From positions 30,519,249 through 30,583,248 of the forward strand of contig OZ038423.1 of assembly GCA_964036155.1 (NCBI GenBank): DNA of 64,000 nucleotides, read 5' to 3'. The stretch's first letter is position 1. Each line of letters opens with the position of its first letter. Positions 1 through 11,986 of this stretch are shown here, one piece after another. A model generated the notes under the pieces. That model made no database searches and was not told where the DNA came from. It saw only the letters and a program-made list of their open reading frames with translations. The position numbers and the translations under genes were made by a program. This DNA comes from Diploscapter coronatus (lineage: Eukaryota; Nematoda; Chromadorea; Rhabditida; Rhabditidae).

Positions 1-4
1 TTAC

Positions 5-3000
5 CACAATCACCATGACGAGCGTGGCGGCCCAAGGATTGAACATCAAAAGCGAGATAACAGCGAACACGGCAAACGCGATGATGCAGATGGCCATGAA
101 TAAGTTCCAGCTTAAATTTGAAAACTGAGAGTTTCCTATTTCCAAGAGCTTACCGAAGCGACAGATACTGCTCCCAGAAGGTGAAAGCAATTCCAGAAGG
201 GAAGTTCGGCAGACCCCTTTCAGTGAAGCCTTCAGAGATACCGCGAATCTCCTTTATCATTTTGACTATAGCTGGGGTGTCAACCAAGTCATTCTGGTAG
301 AAAGGGATCTGAGAGTAGAGCAAAGGCTCGGCAGGAGGTACGAGGCCAGGCTTTCCCTAAGATTAAGTCTTTTTTCCTGATACACTGGCGGAAAAGTACC
401 TCACTAACTTCCCACCCGGGTGGAGCTGGGAAGAACGACGCTTGGGAAACGTAGTACATCATGTTATCGACGTTGTACCATCCAGTCAAATAATTGTAAA
501 ATCCTTCAGGATTAATGACGTCGTCGGTATCCACCATTTTGAGGGATCCAAGCTGAAAACGACGACATTTTTGAGGTTCTGGAATTTGAGGCTCACCCTT
601 CCCGAACAATTGAATGTCGTGCCATATGAGCACACAAGATGACTGGCGATGATAGCTTCTGGAGCGGGCTTCGTTCCATTTTTCTTGGCAGTTTTTGCAG
701 TCAACGGATCTATTCTGCCCTCGGCAATCTCTTTCTCAAGAGAGACATCCAAGGACTTCAGCCAGATCCTCATCATGCTCATCCAGTAAGGCTGCAGCTC
801 GCCTTCCGCTTTGATCATGTACTTGGACTTGCCTAAATTTCACTCGTCCAAGTTTGTGCAGCTGTTTAAGACCCATTACCCAGTTCACTTCTGTAGTCCT
901 CGATCATTCTTTGCTGTCTTGGGATGTCAATTTCATCTCCTCTTAGGACGGCGAACATCGGGTAAAACGAAAAGTACTTTTCACGAGCCCTCAAGAACGC
1001 TGCCGGTGGTGTGTCTTCAGGGAGGACATCGGCCAATTCGAGACCCAAAGTGGAGTAGTACATTCCTATCAGAGAGGCGATAACTGCCACCAGAGTCGTA
1101 GTCAGGACGATGAACTGAAAACAGAAGCTTGTAAAAGCTTACATATGCAAACGATTACCTTGACGACTTTCTTCTTCAGCGCTGGAATGTAGTGGTTCGT
1201 CAAGAATCCACCAACAGTGTACCAAGGCTGATTTCGGTGGAATTCCTCGATCTCAGGAGTGATCTCAGCGCCACTGGGCATCGAAGTCAGTTGGACCTTA
1301 GAAGAAACCTGACAATTCAATTCATTTGAAGAAAGCAGCGATCGAAAAATCACTTACGCTATTCGGTACGCTTCCCGTCGTGGGTATCTTCTTCCTTCGG
1401 CTGCAATAGCCCAAGTCCCTCATGCCTGCTCGCTGTCTTCGCAGATCAATGCCGATGATAGCAGGATAAATAAAGACGAGGAATATAAGGTTGAAGGCGA
1501 GCAGAATGGCAGTCTAAATGATAGAACCCCAACACATTATTATATTCGGACAATGCTTACTTGTGAGCAGAAGGACCTCAAAGCAGGGATAGGTAAGACG
1601 ATTCCAGAGATGAACGACAGGATGTTGTTGGTTGAAGTAACCATGATCGACATTCCAGTCTCCTTCAACAAAATGCCCATCTCATTCCTGTGGACGGTGT
1701 TAATGATCTCGTCGTAGTTGTGAAGTAACAAGAACATGTCGTCAATGCCAAGACCGAGGGACAAGAACGGTACAACCTAAACTTTCGACATTGGAAAATA
1801 ACGAACAAGTTTTTTACCTGCGTAGTTGCAGCATTAAAGTTGATTCCCAGCAACGTACTGAACCCGAGTCCACTGATGGAGCAGAACGTGACAATGATCA
1901 CTCCCACAATAGCTAGAGCTACGTTCGATTGAATCGCCAGCCATCTGCCCTCGATGCGGGCTTGTGTGAATCCAGCATAAATGACCTGTGAAAATTGCAT
2001 TAGATAGCGAGTTTAAACTATTCGAATACCATCAAAACGTATCCCATAATAATTATGAAATAGTTGAATTGCGAGAACTCCTCCAACATGTCAGCAATCG
2101 AGGTCGAGGCGAGTGGATGGAAGACTCTGACTCCTTCCGTCTCGAAGTTCGCCTTATGCCCATAGAGTTGCTTGGTGTAGCTCCTCTGCCAGGAGACGAT
2201 GATGTTGTGCGCCATCGCTGGACTCCATCTTCTCTTATTCAACGTTGGATGAAGGTCGGCTTTGTCTTCCTGAAAGTGGATTCATAACCAGAGGAATAAG
2301 AGAGTTCTGAAAGAAGACGCACTTTGAATCTCAAATAGACGTCGAAGGGACTTGCGACGAGGAACACGCTCTGGAGAGCCTCGGCAGATTGGAGGCGGCT
2401 ATCATCTCGTTTGATGCCTCCAATGATCAAATCCTCTGGCCACTGCATGATCTTCTTGCCGAAGCCCTTGCAGCCTCCGGTCATTATCTAAGAAAAGCCG
2501 CAATTTTCATGCGTTGTTGAGCAAAATTATCCTACTTTGCCATAGTCGGGATAGACGGGCATCTCCTTTTCCGAGAGAAACTCCCCAAGACGATCGGGAT
2601 TCTCTCGCATCCACTCCAAAAGGCTTGACCCGTACTCATCGCAGGACTTGTCGACAGGAGCCTTTGGCTTTTTCTTTCCTAATGCGGAAACCTTGGTGTT
2701 TTTAGAGATTTCGAAGACTCACCCAGCTTCGTCGAGTTTCCAATCGAATCGACCTTGTAGTCTGTGTCCTCCTCATAGGCGTAGTAATCCTCGACTTTAT
2801 CGTCTTTCTTCCCCTTTGGAGCCTCGGTCGTCGTGGTGGCGTCTTCTCGCTTCTTCCGTCTTTTGCCGAAGATGTCCGATAGCAAGGTTTCGGCGAGACC
2901 GTCTGTGGTGGCCTTCTTTGGGAGCTCTTTCTTCTCGAGGGTTATCTGGAATTGTTCAACTCTCGATTGTTTGCATAATGGATCTACTAGGCTAAGCCCC

Positions 3001-5926
3001 AATTGAAGTTGGAACGTCTTTTTTCGAGTTTGGATTTTTTCTAGAAATAAGTACCTTCTCCTCCGGCGACTTTGCCATATTCCATTCCTGGAACTTCTTG
3101 AGGGCGACGCATCGGTCGAAGTAGTTAGGCGCTAGCTTGGGGCACTCGTTGTCGAGTGGGTCGATGCACGGTCGATCCAAATAAGCGCCGTCGATTCCAG
3201 CCTAGAAAGGGCAATCATCATGACATCTTTAGACACTTACACACGTAGCATTTAGCGTGCTTACTTTCTCCTAGTCTTAGAAATCACATTACAGTAGATA
3301 TTCACTAATTCGCCGAATCTTTTGTTACCTGATCAAAGATTCAGTGCTATTTTAGGAAAATGTTTGCCGAAAGGTCCAACACATGACACTTTGGATATTA
3401 TTGTTTTATATTTCAGGAGAACAATAATTCGCTACTCAAAGAAATGGAGAAATTGGCAGTGTTCCTTAACGCAAACAATTCTCATTCTCCTAGAACACTG
3501 GTTCAATCTCGCGACAAAGATCTATTGTTTTTGGCAAAATTCATCATCGCGCCCTGGGAGACAAGTTTCATAGTAATCGCGCGCTATTAAAGAGAGCTTT
3601 TTACGAGATCGTAATAGCTGGAAAGGGTCTTATGCAATTGGCGCGCATTGCACTTATTTGCCAAAAGAATGGGGGGAGTGGGGAAAAACTAATTGGCCTA
3701 GGCTAGTTTTTGCGCTCTCGTTGCTATAAAAAGTTACGATTTGGCTCCGAGGAAGAGATTCACTTTCAATAGAAATTGAAGAACAAATAAAGTTGCAGGC
3801 TTACTCGTTCAAAGAAATTCCCAATAGGGCCCATATCAAACAGTTGCCCGACTTCTTGGATGACCGTCGTCGGATTCAAGTTTTTCCATGTAATGTTTCC
3901 TTCTGGTAGCGACGACAGGAAGCTTGTGATCTCTTCCCTCAAATTAATTTCTTTGTTTTCATGTCACTAGATTTCCAGATTATTCGAGTTGTCACGGACA
4001 CATTTCTGATCGAATGTGATTATTGCTAGAGAGGATATGATAATCAGGTTTCGAATTTATTAAGTCTTTTCTTCTTCCAACTTTCTGATGATTTTATAAT
4101 TTTTTTCGCAATGCCTCATATAAAATCTAAGCCTATATCATCAAATTTTTGATCTCATTATCAGTTTTCTGAATCTCTCATAAAATTGTCGATCTCTAAC
4201 CCGAGGCTGAGCGGTGGATTGGGGCCGAGAGGCTTAGCGCCTTCCCAGAAGCAATCGATGGGCGTGATCCAAATGCAGGGGATGATCTTGTCCAGCATCT
4301 TCGTCATCACCTAAAAAGTGGACGAATCGGATGAAGGATATGATGATTGATGATAAGATAAAGGGGTATTGATTGATATATTTCTTGACGAATAATGACT
4401 ACCTGTGCCAGAGGGCCAGAGTTGAAAGAAGGCGATGGAGGCTTGAAACAGATGTCTGATAGGCGCCATTTTCTGAAGATGAAAGATAAGTCGGTGGCGT
4501 TGATGCGAACTTTTGTTGAATTTTATTAGTTGAAAAATCCTTTGGCGACATTATTTTGTAGTCTGTAGCCTTGTCTGTGAAGGTCTTCTCAAAACGCTTA
4601 CTCTCCGTAGAGGTCGACGTGATAATCGGCGATTTCCTGCATAAGCTTGACATGGCGCAGCAGCGAGTCTTTTGATAGGACGTTTTCTCCCGTGAATGAT
4701 GGCGTTTGAATCACCACCTAAAGAATTGGATGACTAATTGAGGCGTAAGGTGATTTGTTGTGACTTCACACTATGTAAAAGGCAATGGTCAAAGCTATCA
4801 TTACTGACTTAAGCTAAAACTACTATTCTGGCTTAGTCAAGGTATGCCAAGATAGTATAATACCAAGTTTCATCGTTGATTAAATTGAACCAATTAGAAG
4901 ACCTCCTTGAAAATCTACCTGAAATCCACCTCCCAGTCCATTTTCCTTAGGCAGCTCCACGACTCTCCGCCTCGGTGCCTGATGACCCTTCTTCGCATTC
5001 ACTGGCTTGACGGGGGCTTCTCGCTTTCGTCTTTGAATATTCCGAATCTGTACGTTTGAGAGGTAGTTCAATTCTTCATTTAGTCGACCACCCTCTAAAA
5101 ATGATGACACATGGAATCTCCAATGTAAGGGGATGACTCACGCGACACCCATAATTTAACGATATCAGTCTCGATAGTAACGTCCTTCAGACCCCAACAA
5201 CAGATACCGTAGAATAGTATACTAAACGTTGAAAATAAGGTTTCTGAAGGAAGACCGTAAAGTACCTTGCAATTGTAACGGACCAGGCGAACCTCTGGAC
5301 GAAACATCCGATTCGGAAAAGCCAGAGTTGAAAGAACGCGCGCGAATACAAGGCGACCCGATTTCCTTGCGCAGCACCCTAAAGAAGTTTTTTCTTTTTC
5401 AACTTTTTTTCTGAAACTGAAGTTCTTTTCTGTGCATTGCGCAATAGTCCGCATTAATTTGTTCTACGTCCAAGAAAGAAGTGGCGAAGACATTATTGTG
5501 AGCGATGGAGTCAATGATGATGGCATGGAGAAATTGATCGTTCTAACGAATTAACTGACGATCCCAAATGATTACCGCATTAATTTGCTGTAAGGACATG
5601 TCAGCATCGCACCAGGTCGGCGCATGGCTGAACTTCTTCTTCCAGGCCACCGAGAAATCTGCAGAATCGAAATTCCCGACTAGCTTCCGCTCGATATACT
5701 GCAATTTCTCAGTTGAATTTGAAATGAAGCGAGATCTTCTCGACTGCATAGAAATTACAAGACGTGCAGAATTGTACGGGACATGACCAGGATAAGATTT
5801 TTCTGTCTTGTAATTCCCCGGCACACGAGACTGAATCCGTCGTACTCTAGTAATCGGGCCGGCCTGCTCGTTTTGTCGGATGTTACGCCGCCGAACGCGA
5901 TCATCTTCGATGGAGTGAACTTTCAT
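5..5926 (-). CDS. ptc-3: Patched family receptor, PTC-3-like (C-terminus beyond window)
   Basis: Multi-pass membrane protein of the Patched/RND family with a sterol-sensing domain. I assembled 22 exons, reading from 5926 down to 5. The N-terminal exon (5926-5576) holds TWCDADMSLQQINA, followed by the first membrane segment and VTIETDIVKLW (5221-5142). The first extracellular loop has CFWEGAKPLGPNPPLSLG (4310-4201), IQEVGQLFDMGPIGNFFER (3937-3805) and DRPCIDPLDNECPKLAPNYF (3201-3055). The sterol-sensing domain covers 2269-1358: HPLASTSIADMLEEFSQFNY, GLGFSTLLGINFNAATTQ, LGLGIDDMFLLLHNYDEI. The second loop has KYFSFYPMFAVLRG (1114-880), EGFYNYLTGWYNVDNMMYYV (552-409) and SGIAFTFWEQYLSLR (356-154). 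The last exon seen (110-5) is a membrane segment. Exon phases agree at the joins checked. An in-frame stop directly precedes the ATG at 5926, which supports that start. From memory the motifs match nematode PTC-3 better than PTC-1 or fly and human Patched. PTC-3 acts in membrane sterol handling rather than classical Hedgehog signalling. The final membrane segments lie outside the window. Confidence 0.93.
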
Positions 5927-7470
5927 TCACTCGCAAATCAATCTTTTCTTCCGAATGGCCAGATAAACTCCTGAAATTCACCGATGATCAGACTAGTCGG
6001 GGAGAAGAATCGATAAAACCGCGATTTTTCCAAGGCTATTAACCCTGTTTGTCAACAAGTAGTAAATCGATCGTGGAATCTAATTGATCGAGTTTAGCGA
6101 AAAACTCGAAAGTTACAATGGAAAAACGACAAGTTTAGCGATTTTCTCAGAAAGGAACTAGGGAAAGATCTCTGAACGTCTGAGGACACAGTTTTTCTCC
6201 ATGAGTGGAAGCAGAAGCAAACTATCTCTAAACTGGTAGCGTGAATAGCGTGCTGCTACAGTTGGTTAGGGGTTTTGCACTAGGCGAGTCAGTCAGTTAC
6301 ATGTCAAGGACGTGCGCGCTTTCTCTCTGACTCGTTCAAAAAATGGTTTCTTCCGAAAAAAGACTGGAGTCCGAACTTATAAGATACCGAAAATCCAGAT
6401 CCTTCATAGCATAGTAGAGGTATTTAGGTAGATTCAGTGGATAAAATTTAGGTGATATTGATATTTTGCTAGTGATCTTGAAAATTAGTAAAATAGGGCA
6501 GTTCTTGAAAGTCACCACGTTCCAAAAGTCTAGTTTACGTAGTCTAATCGCTAAGTGATGGTTCGTGAGATTAGAAATTGAAATGGAACCCAAATATAAG
6601 ATGCACAAAAGTCACAAAAATACCACAAAAGACACAACAATGTAGGTGCGCATAAAAGGGCAGGGGAATTTGGTGAATTAGACCCTTGAATATACGCTCG
6701 GACACTTAAGAGCGGAATCAAGTAAAAATACGCCAAAAGCGATCGCGCGTCCAGCGACGTTGTTCGACTACCACGAAAGTGATTTTGAAGATTCTTGAGT
6801 GAAATTTCAGCGAAATGCAAAAATTTCACCAAAAACTGAGCGATTTTATTAGTGTCCATACGTAACATAACATGTGATGTCCAGGATGACCGATAATTAG
6901 TTTAAGTGGTACAAAAATCGGGAAAAATTGCAAAAACGAAACAATAACATCATTTTCTTGCAAGATAGTTTCAATCGATTAAAATTGTTACGTCAAAATA
7001 AAAGTGCGTGTTTTCGAAAATATTTTTGAAAAATGGGCGCATTTTTCGGATTGATGCAAAATGTGGAAGTCGGATGAAAGATTGACCGAGAAATAAATGA
7101 TCGACTGCGGATGATTTTTCGATCGAGAGCGAAAAAGTCAAGTCGTCAAAATAGTCCATCTTCTGATCATCAGAAATTAGAACCTAACGTATTGATGAAA
7201 ATGTTGGGATACGTATCGTAAAAGTTGATTAAATTTGAAAAGTATCAAAATAGCACATCTCATGATGTCTGTTTATCAGTAATTGGTTGATAAGTGACCA
7301 CCAACTTGGTTGATAAAATAAAATCGATAAACTAAAATGATAACATTCGAAATACGAGAAGAACGTTCGAATGGCGCTAAACATAAATCAATCGAGGCAA
7401 ACCCTCGTAATTTGCGAACTGAAACTGTCAAACGGGTTCAAATTCGAAAGATTTATGAAAAATAGTCTAG

Positions 7471-7632
7471 TCTTCGATTTCAAGTTTGAATGAAGGTAAA
7501 CAACGCAAAGCCGCCGAGTTGTTGACCGTTCAAGATATGGCAATTTTGCGGATTGAAAACGAAGAAAATCCTAAAATTATGATAGATCACGAAAAATTAG
7601 CAGAAATTCGTAGAAGATTGGAGATTCGGTAA
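7471..7632 (+). other. Possible orphan exon or gene fragment
   Basis: An open stretch of 53 codons follows a TAG at 7468-7470 and ends at TAA 7630-7632. It reads as a charged helical peptide including KAAELLTVQDMAILRI and KLAEIRRRLEIR. A second open stretch of about 68 codons lies at 7672-7878 in another frame. Neither has a start codon and the two do not join in phase through the obvious splice sites. It may be a decayed transposon or gene fragment, or chance. I do not recognise a family. Confidence 0.2.
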
Positions 7633-10036
7633 ATATTCTGCGTTCCTACCTCACTATATGCTTAAGAATAAGGAAGTCAGGGTCATATTAAGGACGTTGT
7701 TCGGTCAAACGCAGGCGATTTGACGATTAGATTTGAACTTGTTGGGATAAAAAGTATCCCAGCATGTTTAACACGCCTATCCTTCAGTATTGGAAAAGGG
7801 ATTTGGGTATCGACCGATCAGCAGCCAGGGGCAAACAGGGAAAAGCCAAGGGAAGAAATACCGGCTGCGATATAGCGCATAGACATCAAGTATAGTCGAA
7901 AAGAAATGGCTTCGATTTCCTTTCTGCTAGCTGATATACTCAAATTAAAGCCAAATAAAACGACTTGAAACGGGATGATAAAATTTAGCTAATTTTCAAA
8001 AATAATGAACATGTAGATATTTAGAGTAAAGAATTAGTCATCAACCTGAATAAAACCCAGACAAACCTAATGTCATCGGCATATTTGCAATCAAACGACC
8101 TGTGAAAAACGTTAACATAAAGAAACTCCATTCCTATGCTAAAAAATAGCCATGAAAAGGCGTCTGAGATATTCTGAGAACGACGGAGTCATCTCTTTCA
8201 GATGGTGTGAGTGAATCAGACTGACGTCAAAACAATGACGCTTCTTCTGGCGGTGAAAGCGGCTAATTGCCTGTAGCCGTGGTGGAGAGGTTAACTGCTT
8301 GGCTAGAAAGAAAATGGGCGAAAGATCGGATTTTTGGGGTGAAAGTTTTTGAGGAAAAATCATAAAATTCCATATTATAGAAATTTTGTCATATCCAAAA
8401 TAGAACATTGAACTAATCACTAAACCAAAGACCTGGAGAAAATAAGTAATTACATGTGAAATCGCGGTGACAAAGAAAGTGGAATAATAAGCGCAATAGA
8501 TTTATTCTCGAATCGGACAGCGAGAATAAAGGCAGGCAGAATGAAAACTCGAATAACTGGATTGACAGCCCTCGTTTCCATCTTCTTTCCCATTTCTGTA
8601 TTACCAGAACAATGCCAGTTGTGATGCGATGATGCAACTTGAGGGTAGGGGAGACGCGTTTATAGTGCGAAATGGAGTACAAGCGAAAACATCGGAAACA
8701 GCTATATGACGACTCGTTCATTACCAAATGATGATCCTCTTTTTGCTAAATGACGGACCTTTCTATTTCTTTTCGAAAATTTGCAAAAAGAACTAGCATT
8801 TGGAAAAGAAAGAAAAAAGTTCGTCATTTAGTAGTAATGAACGGGTCGTCATATAGAAATTGCCGAAAGCACCAAAATATCAAAGTCCCAGATTGACCCT
8901 GTGTTGGGTACACGTTGGTCATATCATATGAAGCGGGCTTTCTTTGAATTCCAAACTTCGAATTTATGTAATTTATCAAGGTTTCCGAGTAGAGGAAGAG
9001 GCTTGAATCTGATAAAATTTTCATTGAATCAAAAACTTTGCTAACCAGAGGAAGATCTTGTATGATCTACTAATTTTTGTACAAGTAAAAAGTCTAGCAT
9101 CATAGGTCGTTTTCTTCAAGAAGAGAAAAGATGACTGGTGGCACACTTACGCTGTCTGGATTATGGCAAGATGTTAGGATATAGTGGATTTTCTAGGATC
9201 ACATCTGGAAGTCTAGCAGTGAGCGTGACATTTTCCAACTTTCGATTTCCGAAACTTCGAAATACTTGTGCTTAAGGATGAATATGATTAAGAATGGATC
9301 GTATCAAGAATTTTTGAAGTAGATTCTTAAAATCACAGTAAAGTGTGGCATTTCAAGAATCCGTCTTAAAGTTGACCCTGACTTTTGATGCCATGGTCGA
9401 GTTTAAAGACCTGGAATTTGTAGGGTGAAGTTAAGCTGACCTCGCTTCAGTGGAGAATAAAGATTTTATCAGGAAAACACAGAGCGTGTGAGTCGGAATT
9501 CATGTAATTCAGAAAACTGGTGTACGGTTGAGAAATTCGAGGCTAAAAGTCGAATAATCGAAAAATCTAGAGACTCAAAACTTTCAAGAATCACTTCTTT
9601 AAGCATAATATTCAAACGTAAAAATCTAAATATCCGCATCTTTAGAAAGGAAAATTCTGCGAATCGCATCATCATTCAGATTTTTCTTCGAGGTTTGGGT
9701 AAATTTAAGTTCCGCCCAAAATTGGAGAACTCCAATGCAATTTCTATGAGAAAAGAAGTCAATCGGCATTTGATTCGAATAAAAATAATACCACTAAAAT
9801 GCGACGGTCTGACTTCAAAGCATTAGTGCTTTTGAAAAACGATGCTTCAAAACCGCCAATTGACCCGCTTTCGATTGAATGCAACTGTCAAAAATCGCGC
9901 TTATACCGGAATTCTCACAGCTAATAATAAGTCCTGGCTGATGTCATACTGTGAGAAGCGCTTCCAGTCTCGATACTTATTATAGCAAAAATAGATATGT
10001 ATCGATAAATAGCCGTTAACCATTAGCTATGAAAAT

Positions 10037-10110
10037 TGGGTTGGAGGCGATTTGTACCAAAATTGTAGGGATTTTCTTCGTAAATTTTGGCACAAATCGC
10101 CTCCAACCCA
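10037..10110. repeat. Palindromic element, family M1, copy a
   Basis: A 74-bp inverted repeat. The arms begin TGGGTTGGAGGCGATTTGT, run about 28 bp with one mismatch, and enclose an AT-rich spacer. Related copies lie at 21909-21978, 37657-37747 and 45035-45130. The short direct repeat tgaaaattggg lies on both sides of this copy. Confidence 0.85.
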
Positions 10111-10118
10111 TGAAAATT

Positions 10119-10214
10119 GGGACACCCCCGATCCAGAACTGCCCGATTCAAAACCTTTTGTGAGTAGCTTCCCCTTGGATGCAATGCAAAATAGTTCCGG
10201 ATCGGGGGTGTCCC
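10119..10214. repeat. Inverted repeat with GGGACACCCCCGATCC arms
   Basis: Arms GGGACACCCCCGATCC (10119-10134) and its complement (10199-10214) enclose about 64 bp. It lies 9 bp from M1 copy a and is bordered on both sides by tgaaaatt. The shape is that of a small non-autonomous DNA element. No second copy was noticed in the window. Confidence 0.75.
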
Positions 10215-11986
10215 TGAAAATTAGCTATATTGCTAAATGTCACTAATTCCTCCATTAGAATAGGTGAAGATTAGCGTTGAAGCAGAATTATTCATCTTTA
10301 TTAATCGAGTTTGGGAAATGAAGAGAGTCAACCACTTTCTGAGTCTCCCTCTCTACTCTACTTCTATGGTAGCAGTTATTAACTGTTAGCTTAATAAATG
10401 CAAAAATTTTAAAATAGCGACATATCGTGATATTTTATTTTCCTACAGGGTATTTGTATGTTTATGCATAAATTTTTGAATAACCTGTCTTCTGAAGGTT
10501 GGCACATAAATATGTAGGTTACTTTGTTCGCACGCAGCGTGACGAAAGAGCGTAATAAAATGAGAGAAACGAAGGAAAAAGGGGCGACAAAGTGAGATTT
10601 TACTATCGACACTAACGCACTGACCCAGCACCGAACGACTGACTTTATAGGAACTTTCCTGGAAAATAGCAGTGTTATGATTTAAAATATTTTAAAAAAA
10701 TAATAATAAAATTCTAAATTGTTCTAATGAGAAAGGAACTTTGAAAGAAGAATTTGAAAAAAGAACTTAAGAAAAGGCGAGATTTCAAAGTAATAAAACG
10801 TGAAAAATCCAAATAAAAACAATGAAAACGGCGAAAAACACTTATCCCACTTATCCAAGAGCTTAACTTCCCTTTCTTTCTTTCAAGTAACCTAAATTGG
10901 TGAAAGATTAGCCTAACAGTGAATTAGATGACATTTCGCTGCGCGCGCCACAGTTCCGGATGCAAAAACGACTTCGTAAAACGGGGAAAGATATAGCGAC
11001 ATCGGCGAGAGAGATGGAAACTAGGCTGAAATGATTTGAGAGAAACTGTAGCGAGAGATAGGGGATAATGGAGAGGGTACGAAGAAGACGAGGAAAGGAG
11101 AGAAAGAATGAGACTATAGCAAATGAGGAGAGAAAGGGAAAGATCATGCAAATATAAGGGGAAAAGGGGCAGAGATACAAAACCTGTCTTGTCACTGGAA
11201 AGAGTAGCGAAGACAGATAAAGGGAAGTAAGCCCTGTGTCCACTGGATTTCTGGCTGTATAAATCTCTCAGATTCCCATAGTCTCTAAATTTTTCTCGAT
11301 CTTTATTCTAAAAATCTCTCACTATTTCACTTTCTGACTCTTTATCTTCCTTTCGATACACTATTTTCAAAATTTTCTGCGTCTTTTGCTGTTTTGGAAG
11401 TCTTTTCTATAGTATTTTCGAGGTTTCTGAATCTTTTCCTAAGAAAAATATCGTCTCGGTGTCTTCCTTTTTTGGACGTCGATTTTCGAGGGGAAATGGA
11501 GAGATGCTTCGATACAGACGCTGAAAATCGCGCCCGGCTAACCACGAAACAGGAGATTTTATCGATGAAAATAACATATTCTTCGACTTTTCCTATCCGA
11601 ATTTAAAGTGGATAGAAAAAGTATGGAAATTTCCCGATCGGAAAACAGAAAGTCATTTTTCTAGGAAATATCAGAGAAGTAGGTTTCGAAAAAGAAAGCT
11701 TCAAAATCGTTTCTGCAAGAATATTTTTCCTAAGTCAAAATATTTCCGGAATGTGTAGAAGAATATCTTCCGCCTTCCAGAAAAACGATAGTAAAAAGAC
11801 GCGTCACCGCATCGTAAAGCCGAAAGATAGCCTATTGATATAATTCTTCTGCGTACGCTCTTTGATATGTTATCGGAATACAAGAAAAACTCCAAACACG
11901 AGCGTTTTTGAACGACAAACAACGCTTTTCCAAATAGTTGTATTTTTCAAGTAAAAATTCTAACAAAATTGGGAAAATGGAAATTT

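Larger units (their letters stand above)
5927..11986. other. Intergenic gap between Patched and the acyl-CoA synthetase
   Basis: About 6 kb of AT-rich DNA. Open frames here reach 112 codons at most, lack recognisable motifs and are not flanked by convincing splice sites. It should hold the 5' region of Patched and the 3' flank of the synthetase gene. It contains two adjacent palindromic elements near 10.04-10.21 kb and one weak exon candidate near 7.5 kb, both listed separately. Confidence 0.6.

Noticed and set aside
7431..7445. Sequence resembling a tRNA B box (ggttcaaattc)
   Set aside because: No A box at the right distance and no cloverleaf stems found around it.
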